From Apostichopus japonicus (Eukaryota; Echinodermata; Holothuroidea; Aspidochirotida; Stichopodidae): DNA of 64,000 nt. Positions 54,701-63,745 of this stretch are shown here, one piece after another. The stretch spans positions 24,794,876 to 24,858,875 of the forward strand of contig NC_092567.1 of NCBI RefSeq assembly GCF_037975245.1, in the 5' to 3' direction. The notes beneath the pieces are model-generated. The model ran no database searches. It was not told the DNA's origin and saw only the letters and a program-made list of their open reading frames with translations. Position 1 is the stretch's first letter. The number at the start of each line of letters is the position of its first letter. The translations under genes were made by a program, and so were the position numbers.

Positions 54701-57700
54701 ACTGTGTCCCTTTGGGTGATCCTCATCTACTCTGTATTTGTACTTGTATTTGTATTCTTGTGTTTCAGTTTTACATTTCATTTTTTTCATTTACTCATCC
54801 CGCTGCTTTCACCATGTCTCACCATTTTCTTTTGTTTGTTCACCATGCTCATAAACCTGTCTGTATTTCTGTGTGTGTTTTTGTCCCTTCTGTTACTTGT
54901 CATACAGCCTTTGAAGAAGATCCTGCTAGGATCGAAACGTCAGGGCCAACTTACTTTTACACATTCTCCTACACAGGCTCTCTAGTGGATAAGCAGTTTG
55001 CTAACAGTTTTATTTTATTTTAAATTCAAGGTTGTATAGAAATTGACTGATAGCAATTTTTTCTTCCATCTTACCAAGGTTTCCGGATCTGCCGACCACC
55101 AATCATCTTCTTTCTTCTCAAACCACCAGTTTGCTCCGGAGTCCTCTTTATTCTTTTTGGTCACTGAAGCGTAGAGAGGTTCGGGTTCCTTTGGAGATGG
55201 TGGTGGAGGGTTCACTTCTGCGGAAGTCGTTGTCTGATTGGCAGGAGGTTCGCTTGAAGAAGAAGAAGAAGAAGTACAAATAATACGTACAAAGTTAAAA
55301 TTTTGATGGCTATAATCTTACTTATTACTTTGTTCTTTCTTGTTTTAATACCAGGAGGGAAGAATTTCTCTAGTATTACAGAGCAAAAATGCTAAGCACA
55401 AGAGGAAACCAGCTTCACAAGTGAAATGATACAGGATTGCTGTACACACTGAATCATAGAAGAAACAATTCTTAAATGCAAACGTAGGCTGCTACGAAAA
55501 GCTGTGTAGCAGTTCTATGCTCATTGAGCAATAGTAGAACTATGGAAAGTTGGGTAAACGCTACACAAAGCTGGGGAAAAAACTGCAATAACAAACCTTA
55601 AAAGGTCTAGCAGTTTCGTATACCATACTGAACCCTAGTATTTCTTCCAATCTTTGATGAGAAACTTCCATATTAAAACACCAAATGTAGACACTATATT
55701 ATTCTCTGTTTTATTGATGTTTTAATTTTTTCCTGGAATAAAACAGTCAGAAAATTTACTTTCGTATTAAGCATCTGAAATGTTTTACCTTTTGTCAACA
55801 GGTTGGCCAGTCACTGTAATTGGTCCATCTTGAGCCTAGAGAGATAACATGATGGCAAACAGAATTTCAGAGACTCGGGCTAAATATCAGTGTATGTCAG
55901 TATATATATAATTGTACATGCAACTGCATTTTAAAAAACAGATAGTTCTTCCCAATTGTCTATTTTCACACCAGTATTGTATATGTAAAGTTTTGGTAGG
56001 TTTTTCAATATTTCAAAGTCAGACCAGAAAACAAAATAAAGTAATAACGAATATAATTCATACATTGAATTTTAATTTTAAGTTAATTAACACTGGTGTA
56101 ATTCGGTGACCAGGTACATGAACAGATTAAATATCCAGAGGTCTCCTTGGTTAGGTTTCTGCTGCAAAATTCAACCCGAACAACGGCTTTAAGAGCCAGG
56201 TTCTGCAGACCGATGTTAAAAACCGTTAGCACAGAATTTTGAACTGACCTCTCTTGACCTCAAGATGACCGTCAAATGCCGACTGGTCTTCAAGTTCATG
56301 ACAGCTTCCTCATGTCCGATGTCTATGTAGCTGACACCGTTGACCTCTATCACTTGATCTCCGACCTGCCACCAAAAATTAATTCAAATTATTCAGACAG
56401 ATTATTCAAACAGTTTGATCGCAATCTTGGGTTTAAGTTTTGGCAGTTTTAGGTTTCAGAGCTGTATCACACAATGAGTGCATGCAGACACTGAAAGACC
56501 TATTCTCTGTTCACGATCGGTTCTAGTTTACGCCACGAGCAAATAGGCACAGGTAAAATGCCCCTGAAAAGTATAGATTTGTTGAAACTGGCAGTTACGT
56601 AGGGGTTGACCACGGCACACTGCTGACCCCCAGTCGTTACAATGCCACTGGTCATGTCTTTGCAACAAACAGCCTACATCTTGATTGGTCGTAGTAAGAA
56701 ACTTCTTGAAGGATCAATTACTGCTATTTTCGACAAATTAGAGATTTCATGAAATCTCATATTATTGAAGGTAAACAGGGCTTTTGGCTGAATTATTCCC
56801 CCATGTTTGATTCCACATTTGCACAGATTCACTTGGAAACTGGAAACGACTCTTTGAATCTGCTTCGTGCTTGTTGTACTGTTTTCAATTTGATTTAGAT
56901 TTAATTTGATTTAATTTAATTTTTAGACTCGATTGAAATCAATTGATATTGAACTGACAGAGAGAAATGAAAGCCCTGACCTTAAATCCAAGAGTGTCCG
57001 ATACCGATCCTTTATTTACTCGACAGACAAAGATCCCGAGTCCCCACTCCTCGTTGCTCCCTATTCCGCACCCCAGTTTGGCGCCAGGATCAAGGGAAAC
57101 GTGGACCTTACGATCTTTCTCGTCGGGAGAGGCCACTCCCTGCTGGATCGATGAGACCCTCTCCACCTGTTCATCCTGAAATAAAGAAAATCAAATTCAA
57201 GATACCATCCATTTCTGGAAGACCACATAATTTGACAAATTACTAAAGAGGGTGAAGACTTGCGCACAAAGAAACGTCTGATGCCGGTAATCTGACCTAG
57301 TTTCGAATGAGATTTAATAGAAGTGTTAGACACCACCATTGATCCCAGAAAATACACACACTGCTTGCTACTGATAACAAGGTATCACGTTTCATTACTG
57401 TTTGCATTTTGTAGCGACAAGAAGAAAACTTCACTTGCAAGCAACGGAAAGTTAACTTTATTCAGAGGGCTACATGCGGTTTGGGGCGAGTCTTCAATGC
57501 CTTTAAACAATCGAATGTGATAAAGTTTGCAAAACCTTTTGTAAAAATATCAAACTCACAGCTTCTGATTTGTTCCCTTCTACAAAAGTCCAAATTAGTG
57601 TATCCCCTTCTGATGGTGTGACTGGCATCAAACCCATCCCTGAGAAACAAGAGAAATGATAAAATTATGACATTGAAGATAAAACACATGAGGGAGACTT

Positions 57701-60700
57701 GATATTGTGACACCTTCGATGACATGATTGTTAGCCAAGTTTATACAAGTATCCTCAAGACCTCAAGATCTTTCTATCCCTTTATTCCTGGCAATTCCTT
57801 GACTATCAAAACTCAGACAACATTACAAAGTATGTTCCTCCACTTTCGGTATGACTAATACTAAATGTTTAATCGTCACAAGGACGTAGCAACTTCATCC
57901 TTAAACGTGACTGAAACCATGCAAGCACTGGTCATTGACAGTAACACAGTTGTTCAGTGTGCTCTGCTCTCATCAATCTCATGAGACATGAAGACCATCG
58001 TGAATCAACGTCAAGGTCAGTAGCTTCCTTTGCAGTCTTCTTCAGTCGGGTTGTGTGTGTGGACGCCTCATGGGTGAGGCAGCAAAATTATATGATTTTT
58101 GTGTGGTAGGATGTAATATCCAAAATGTATACATAAGCAATCCCTTTAAATAACTTGACCCCAGTGAGGAGGATTATCTTAATTATTATAGATTAAGTCA
58201 TATCTCCATGTCTATTCCCACAATAGTGTGTCCTTGTATATATGCAGCAATTGGAGACTAGAATAAGAAGAGTAAAGAAGCAGAAATTGTAAACCTACGT
58301 GTTTGTTTCTTTATTTCAAATTGGAGAACAATACAGTAAGAGGTTGCCCATTCTAAGACTGTTAGTTTATAATTACTACCCAGACCCTCTGTGAGGCTTG
58401 CTAATATCCTCCCATTTTCATTAGAATAATTATTTATCTGGATTTTTATTGGAATAAAAAAACCCAGCTTTCCAACATAAAGGGAACTTACTGCGGACTT
58501 TCAGCTCCAGAGTCTGGTTACGAATCTTCAGAAGCAGCAGGATCTCAGAATGAAGGGCTTGTGACAGATCAAAGCCGTTGATACGAACAATCTCGTCGCC
58601 AGGCTGAGGGATGGAAAAGAGGAATGAATTTTCAGCCCTTTCCGATACAACAGTAAGACCTAGAGTTACAGAGACTATGATGGCAGCATTTCACTAAACA
58701 CTTGTCTGAGTAACTTTATAAAGTCCCTTTATTCCAACGGGATACTCCAGTGGCTGGGGTAGATTCTTTACCAAGTTTGCAGCAGATTTTCTGAATCTCT
58801 AGTTTATGTCAAAAACCACACCTTCAAAGCATTTTGTTCAGGGCAGATATGAAAGATTCAAATTTTGGTGATATATTTTGTGAATTAAATGCAACTGGAA
58901 AACAGCAGCAGAGTGTATGATGTCAGCATGGCAATTGACCTGAAGATGCATTTGTTTTTCTTTTATAATATTTTCTAGTCATTAATCCAACGAGGAAAAT
59001 AATATTTGTACAAAAAAAGTTGCTTTTTAATTAAATTTTCATTAAAAATGACATTGAAAGCTTAGCAAACAATCAAAATGTATCAGATTTCAACAGACTT
59101 TATAAAGCCTAAGTAAAGTTTAAATTGATTCATATTTGCCACGATGACATCACATGACAGCACATGTCAATCACATACTCTGATCCAACTCCTGGAGTAG
59201 TTGAAGGTTTAACTAGTCAAAATAGGTTACATTCAATCAACCATTATCACAATTTTGGGACGAGATAATGAGATTTCAGATTTTCAATTGACAACTGAAA
59301 CAAACTAATACGTTAACTTTGTGTGACAAGAAATGTTCTGCAACAGATTAATCAATTACTCTACAATATTTCAAATGTTCAAAAGTTAAACATCCTACTT
59401 CAAATGAGAGGGACTTGCTAAATGCAGATTGAATGATTACAATTTTACAGATTTAAAATTGATTCATATCCTCTTTCAACAAGGCTGGAAGGTTAAAGCA
59501 ATTCTGGAAAAAGGACATCTTGGCATCTACTGTTTCATTTCATATCATTTATATCATTTGATTTATTTGTTTGCTCACAATATTCAGGTGATAATAATAA
59601 GCACGTATAAAGTAACAAAAATACAAAGAGTTATGAAAGGAAGGGCTCTAAAAAATCTTTATGGCTTAATGAGTAGAGCACTCCCTATACTAAACAATGA
59701 AAATAATCAGACAATTTATTACCATCAGTCCTTGAATCTCAGCCAAAGATTTTGAATCTACTCTGGACACAAAGGCCCGTGTTCCATAATCCAGACCACC
59801 GCGGAATGTGAATCCCAGATCCTCAATTCCTTTCCTCATCAAACGGATCGTCTTGAGTTTTTTGCTGGAAGAGACATTTTTAGTATGGTTTAGTCAGACA
59901 ATGTTGGAAAGTGACTGTATTTGAGTATTTCCATTTTGCTAAAGGAGGAAGGCAGAAGAGGTGAAGAGGAGGAAGGGAGGAGAGGGGGAGAGGGGGAGAG
60001 GAGGAGGGAGGAGAGGGAGAGGAGAAGGAAGGAGAGAGGGAGAGAAGAAGGGAGGAGAGGGGGAGAGGAAGAGGGGGAAAGGAGGAAGGGGGAGAGGGGG
60101 AGAGGAAAAGGAAGGAGAGGGAGAGAGGAGAAGGGAGGAGAGGGCGAGAGGAGGAAGGGAAAAGAGGGGGAGAGGAGAAGGAAGGAGAGGGGGGGATGAG
60201 GAAGGGAGGAAGGGAAGAGAGGGGGAGAGGAAAAGTAAGGAGACAGCTCAGAGAGGGAGAGGAGGAAGGGAGGAGAGGGGGAGAGGAGAAGGAAGGGAGG
60301 AGGGGGAGGAGGGAGGAGGAGAGAGGAGGGGAAGGAGAATGAGAAAGAAGGCCAGGAGTTGACTTATGAGTAAACTACCTCACTCATCTTTACTTCATCA
60401 GCAGGACACAATTAATTTGTACACATCTCTAATTTTGGAGAAGTCTTTGATTTGTGTGAGTTCACAAGACGAGGATGGAGTTTGAGGAGGGTGGCATTTG
60501 ATTGAGGATGGTGGCGAGTAAATTTGCAGGAGGGAGCATCATTATTACTACATAAACCACAGCTGTTCATCGACAGTCAATCTGAGAAGGTTTTTACTTG
60601 CTTGCACTTTTCTCTTTTTGCATAAATTGTGAAATTTATGGTTAAGATGTGTTGAGGGTGGTGGATAGATGGGGGGGGGGGTGGTTCAAGTGGCTGGTGG

Positions 60701-63700
60701 TAGCATATATATACTAATAAATTTAAAATCACAAAAGTGTTTTTCTTTAACTATTAATACACCATGCTGACAATGCAACATGAATATGTCTACCACTGCT
60801 TGACCTGATATGACATTAAACTTATCTTTCTATCTATCCAAAGATCTACGAAACAGTCGACAACTTTAACAGCCCTTACGTATTACCCTGCCATAAACTG
60901 TAACATGCTGTAAATAATTATCTACAGCAGTTTACTTACAGTTAATCTATCAGCAGTCATATCATGCATGCACACACACACACATTTTGTATTACTACAG
61001 TAAGTCTTATATACCACTATGTATACTTTAGTGTCTACCCCAATAGGTACACTGCAACTTGTTAAGTTATGCAGACGTTTTTAAGGACTGGACTTTGATC
61101 AGTAAAGTCAATAAACGAGACTCTCATGTACATTTTTGTGCATAACAGACAGACAACAGTGCATGCATGTGAATGTATGTATGAATGTGGGTGTGTCCAC
61201 TTGTTTTGTATTCTGAGGACTTGAACAAAAGAATTCCAAGTCCTCAGAGGTCATTTTAAAAGAATCCACATATCATCAGACAAATTCTTCTGTTCAGGGG
61301 CATTGTTAAGATAAGGGTGCGTGGATTTGAACAACGGGATAAACAATGGAGTCCTCGGTCTGAAAGTAAAACACACCTGTGTGTGTTTGTTTGTGTGTGA
61401 ATATCATATTCATCATCAATGCTACCAAAAATTCTGAAATATTGTTAAAATAATATAATAATATTAAGAGAATATTTACAGTTCTATAATCAATTAGTGT
61501 GCATCAACTGTTCTTATATACCATTTAAAGTGATTTAATCTCTTTCTCAAATTTTGTGTCTTTTGAGGTTACTAGAATGACCGTTTCAACATCCTCTGCC
61601 CGTCCCCTCCCCTCCCCTCCCCTCCCCCTCCAGTGAATTACTCTGAATTAGTGCAATATTCCAATTTTGAAAACTTTTCACAGGATTTTCATTGTGTAAT
61701 ATTGTTTGTAAATAATACTACATTATCAAGTATTTTATTAATTTATATAAATCTAGTTTGAAAAGGGAAAAGATTGTTTTGGTTAAAACAGCATCAAAGA
61801 CCTTCACTTGAACTTCTTCAAATGTCACTAGTTGAAATTCTGTTTGTGGCAAAAACTCTCTTAACTTTGCTCTTTTCAAATTTTGTTTACAATTTCCCAT
61901 GTCAGGTTTCCATTGGTGGTTGATTTAATTTTACTTAAAATAAATTGTTAACAACTTTAAAATCCAAAGGTGACTTACCCCGGAACTGTCGGACATATTC
62001 TGTCATACTTTATTTGATGGTGAACGGCAACAAATGGCCTCACGGCTTCAAAGAGGTGCAGGCGGTTTGGATCGGCCAACGAAAAGCGGAGACTCTGCAC
62101 CAACTTTTGGACGTCATTAGTACTGCAGGTGGTTGAAAGCAGAGAAACATAGTTTGCAATCTGAAATCATTGAGGAAGGATTTCGTAACGAATACAGTTC
62201 GAGTAGTACAGTACCGTAACATATACTCTTTTGAACAAAGACCTATTGTTGAAATTTTATGCAAATGTCAGATTCTACAAAGACAACTCATGCATATGTA
62301 TGCAACAAAACTACTGCAAGAAAATTGAGTGAAATGGTACAACAATGCATGATTTCAGTGAAAGCTATTATTGGGTTAACTGTATCTTATGAGGCAAGAA
62401 GTATAATTAATTGATTGTAAAAGTAAAAGTGACTGAATACTGACTTTGTCAGTCTTTATCACTATCAGTGCAGTTTGAACATAAATTCTTTGGGAGATGA
62501 AAAAAAGCCCTGCTTTATGTATGTATGTATTTTAGATCCTACTGCAAGCAGGAACTCGCGAAGAAGCCTCATTGGTTTATCAAAGCCGCAAGCTGACCGA
62601 AGTCAGTCTCTTAGATTCATATTTAACATCCATGATTATGAATTGTTAATTGTCAACAACTCTGTAACTGGACGACATACATTGATCTGGGAGTAACTCC
62701 AACCGGGGACCCCGGTCAGGGACACTGACACAGGTAATACCACTGCAGTGAAAGCCCAGCTTTGAGGGGACATGGTCTACACTCCTCTCCATGCCCTTGA
62801 CTCCCCCCTGTTTGTTGAACTGTGCATTTGTGAATACCATTCAAATATGCTCCAGAAAATGGCAGAAAAAGTACTAAAAGCATTGTACCATTTAGTATTT
62901 CATTTGGCAACAAAATTTGTGGTAATTTCAGTGATGAACCCAGACCTTGGCTTGCCTTGATGTTAACAGAGGTATAGAATGACAGGTTATGGTAAAGAGT
63001 GTTATGTAGCTAATTAAGGTACAGAAGGACCCACATGAGAACCAAATTTTTATCTTCCCTCTGTTGTAATGCCATTCAATGGACAGTCCTAAAATAACAT
63101 TTATTTTTCACCGGTGAAAGAAGAACACATTCTAAGCATCCTTGGTAAAGATTGGATCCAGTTCCTACATGACATTCTCAAAATATTGATAATTGAGGTT
63201 GTCACGGTTTTTGTGCCGTAAGTGAACTTTAAGCAAACGGGTGTATGATGTCATAGTTGTGCAATGCTAGCAACCTTCTTTTTCACTTTATGGTTTTGGC
63301 ATTGGATTGGACGGGATTCCAATTTTACCTCAGGGGTTGTGAAGTTAACAATATTCACTGGATGGTAGTTTATCCACACTGAGAAGCATCCCACTTTTGA
63401 AGAAGAAAATTGTACCTAAATTTGGAAAAAGGTACAAATTTGTTAGTGTGCTTCTATCACACCACACCTGTTTGTTTCAAGAGCACTTCTGCTTCAAAGT
63501 GCGGCAACTTCAAATGTTGTCATCTCGAAAACGGTTCATAGGAATTGAATGCAAATTTCGCCAGGATGTTAAGAATTTGTTCCTTCTTCATAGATCTTTC
63601 GAATGAAAATTTTACCCCCCCCCCAACCCGACTATCCATTCTTATTAAGACCACTCACTGTAAGTCCTATAACCCAAACTTACCAAATTTGTAATATAAC

Positions 63701-63745
63701 GCTGCAAGTGCATCAGCTTCTACAGAAGCACTCTTGAGACTGATC
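51696..63745 (-). CDS. USH1C: Harmonin-like PDZ scaffold (gene-level entry, spliced; 5' end beyond the window)
   Basis: Harmonin is a scaffold of the Usher protein network that links cadherins to actin in stereocilia and brush-border microvilli. Twelve minus-strand exons encode, in order, the end of the N-terminal harmonin homology domain (LFEAVRP, HHQIKYD), PDZ1 ([24 protein letters not shown]), a linker (KVRRMGLMPV, human KVRHIGLIPV), PDZ2 (KLGCGIGSN, VGDQVIEVNGV), a Pro-rich linker (NPPPPSPKEPEP), and PDZ3 (LNMFLEGG, KIVVSDIYPDGA, INKGDQIM), ending PPRDYEDEM. About 470 codons are seen against 552 in the human short isoform, as I recall it. No coiled coil is present between PDZ2 and PDZ3. 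Order, phases and motifs match USH1C better than whirlin or PDZD7. Confidence 0.93.
51830..52424. mobile_element. hAT-type miniature element in a USH1C intron
   Basis: Ends CAGTGGCGGACTGG and CCAGTCCGCCCCTG (13 of 14 inverted match) with a perfect 8-bp duplication TCTCTGAG (51822-51829, 52425-52432). Non-coding. Confidence 0.92.
52433..52725 (-). other. USH1C intron remainder
   Basis: AT-rich, with a C run at about 52532-52546. Nothing recognised. Confidence 0.5.
52726..52838 (-). CDS. USH1C: USH1C exon: PDZ3, second half
   Basis: 113 nt. (G)QINKGDQIMMCEGVKLVDVP and LEEAEKVFKKHMTGDLD align with human [37 protein letters not shown]. Donor GTAAGA. Confidence 0.94.
52839..53265 (-). other. USH1C intron with one arm of a long-distance inverted repeat
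   Basis: 52925-53052 is an inverted copy of 62512-62665 (see findings). The rest is AT-rich. Confidence 0.65.
53266..53422 (-). CDS. USH1C: USH1C exon: PDZ3, first half
   Basis: 157 nt. FNPIQIDGRELKKVEIVKDG, PLNMFLEGGNKTPLGG and KIVVSDIYPDGAIDRSG align with human [36 protein letters not shown] and VVVSAVYERGAAERHGG. Acceptor CCCTGCAG, donor GTAAAC. Confidence 0.96.
53423..55074 (-). other. USH1C intron with miniature repeats and a foldback
   Basis: 53950-54103 and 54382-54535 look like copies of TTAAAGGA-ended short repeats. 54576-54950 is a foldback with a hammerhead-like motif (listed separately). Otherwise AT-rich. Confidence 0.55.
54576..54950. mobile_element. Inverted pair of retroelement ends with hammerhead-like motif
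   Basis: 54576-54685 and 54821-54933 are inverted copies (cctagcaggatcttcttcaa, aggctg, acaagtaacagaagggacaa). On the plus strand the right copy reads ttgaagaagatcctgctagg, atcgaaacgtc. GATCC/GGATC can form stem II between TTGAAGA and GAAAC, as in the hammerhead ribozymes of Penelope-like elements, although the canonical core starts CTGA. The left copy has a damaged core. Confidence 0.5.
55075..55252 (-). CDS. USH1C: USH1C exon: Pro-rich linker before PDZ3
   Basis: 178 nt. It encodes SEPPANQTTTSAEVNPPPPS, PKEPEPLYASVTKKNKE, DSGANWWFEKKEDDWW and SADPETL. It has Trp-rich acidic/basic clusters and no coiled-coil heptads. It connects in phase to the FNPIQI of the next exon. Donor GTAAGA; the acceptor TTCAAG lies at the end of a (TTC)n run. 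Confidence 0.88.
55253..55788 (-). other. USH1C intron, no feature seen
   Basis: AT-rich, with a short AAG repeat next to the acceptor (55255-55273). Confidence 0.5.
55789..55835 (-). CDS. USH1C: USH1C small exon in the PDZ2-PDZ3 linker
   Basis: 47 nt, AQDGPITVTGQPVDK plus two bases of Ser. Acceptor CTCTCTAG, donor GTAAAA. It was found by border signals and phase agreement with both neighbours; no family motif supports it, so it is less certain than the PDZ exons. Confidence 0.75.
55836..56248 (-). other. USH1C intron, no feature seen
   Basis: AT-rich; nothing recognised. Confidence 0.5.
56249..56365 (-). CDS. USH1C: USH1C exon: PDZ2, second half
   Basis: 39 codons in phase 0. VGDQVIEVNGVSYIDIGHEE and AVMNLKTSRHLTVILRSRE align with human [35 protein letters not shown]. 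Acceptor GTGGCAG, donor GTCAGT. Confidence 0.96.
56366..56980 (-). other. USH1C intron, no feature seen
   Basis: AT-rich; a short gatttaatttgatttaattt simple repeat lies near 56888-56925. Confidence 0.5.
56981..57175 (-). CDS. USH1C: USH1C exon: PDZ2, first half
   Basis: 65 codons in phase 0. DEQVERVSSIQQGVASPDEK, DRKVHVSLDPGAKLGCGIGS, NEEWGLGIFVCRVNKGSVSD, TLGFK. It aligns with human KKVFISLVGSRGLGCSI ... [20 protein letters not shown]. The carboxylate-binding loop is KLGC. Acceptor TATTTCAG, donor GTCAGG. Confidence 0.96.
57248..57502. mobile_element. TTAA-type miniature element, copy D
   Basis: Shares gccggtaatctgacctagtt, ccagaaaatacacacac, gcgagtcttcaatgcct with copy A. The right TTAA is present (57503-57506) and the left end is altered (ctaaagagggtg). 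It lies 57 bases from the next USH1C exon. Confidence 0.78.
57560..57639 (-). CDS. USH1C: USH1C exon: PDZ1-PDZ2 linker
   Basis: 80 nt. (R)MGLMPVTPSEGDTLIWTFVE and GNKSEA align with human [26 protein letters not shown]. Acceptor TTTCTCAG, donor GTGAGT. Confidence 0.93.
57640..58491 (-). other. USH1C intron, no feature seen
   Basis: AT-rich; no repeat family recognised. Confidence 0.5.
58492..58603 (-). CDS. USH1C: USH1C exon: PDZ1, second half
   Basis: 112 nt. [20 protein letters not shown] and ILLLLKIRNQTLELKVR align with human [36 protein letters not shown]. Acceptor CCCTCAG, donor GTAAGT. Confidence 0.96.
58604..59722 (-). other. USH1C intron, no feature seen
   Basis: AT-rich; no repeat family or RNA gene recognised. 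Confidence 0.5.
59723..59864 (-). CDS. USH1C: USH1C exon: PDZ1, first half
   Basis: 142 nt. [47 protein letters not shown]. It aligns with human RKLKEVRLDRL ... [28 protein letters not shown]. The carboxylate-binding loop is DLGF. Acceptor CTTCCAG, donor GTAATA. Confidence 0.96.
59945..60357. repeat. 400-bp polypurine tract (polypyrimidine in the USH1C transcript)
   Basis: Repeats of ggaagggaggagagggggag on the plus strand, almost purely purine. It begins about 80 bases upstream (in RNA sense) of the 3' splice site of the PDZ1 exon. The Arg/Glu/Gly frames across it are by-products. Confidence 0.9.
60358..61978 (-). other. USH1C intron
   Basis: AT-rich. It contains a G run at about 60671-60681, the miniature element copy at 61210-61363, and a C-rich block at 61598-61632 that reads as repeated GGGG runs in the transcript. 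Confidence 0.55.
61210..61363. mobile_element. Miniature inverted-repeat element, copy 2
   Basis: Ends ctgaggacttgaac and gtcctcggtctg. The reverse complement shares caccc-tta-cttaacaat and ggaattctttngttcaagtc with 7089-7241. It sits in a GT-rich context as copy 1 sits in a CA-rich one. Confidence 0.65.
61979..62122 (-). CDS. USH1C: USH1C exon: harmonin homology domain, end
   Basis: 144 nt. TNDVQKLVQSLRFSLADPNR, LHLFEAVRPFVAVHHQIKYD, RICPTVPG. It aligns with human [46 protein letters not shown]. Donor GTAAGT. Its first base does not fit the phase of the upstream exon found (see findings). Confidence 0.95.
62123..63683 (-). other. USH1C intron
   Basis: AT-rich with the second arm (62512-62665) of a long-distance inverted repeat. 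A small exon may be hidden here to correct the reading phase. Confidence 0.5.
63684..63745 (-). CDS. USH1C: USH1C exon: harmonin homology domain helix
   Basis: 62 nt. ISLKSASVEADALAALYYKF, aligned with human [20 protein letters not shown]. Acceptor TTCTCCAG, donor GTAAGT. The N-terminal exon(s) are outside the window. Confidence 0.82.

Noticed and set aside
59655-59730. tRNA-like start tggcttaatgagtagagcac
   Set aside because: Only an A-box-like stretch; no B box or cloverleaf, and it overlaps an exon border.
59921-60362. Arg/Glu/Gly-rich frames
   Set aside because: Translation of a polypurine repeat with no family features.
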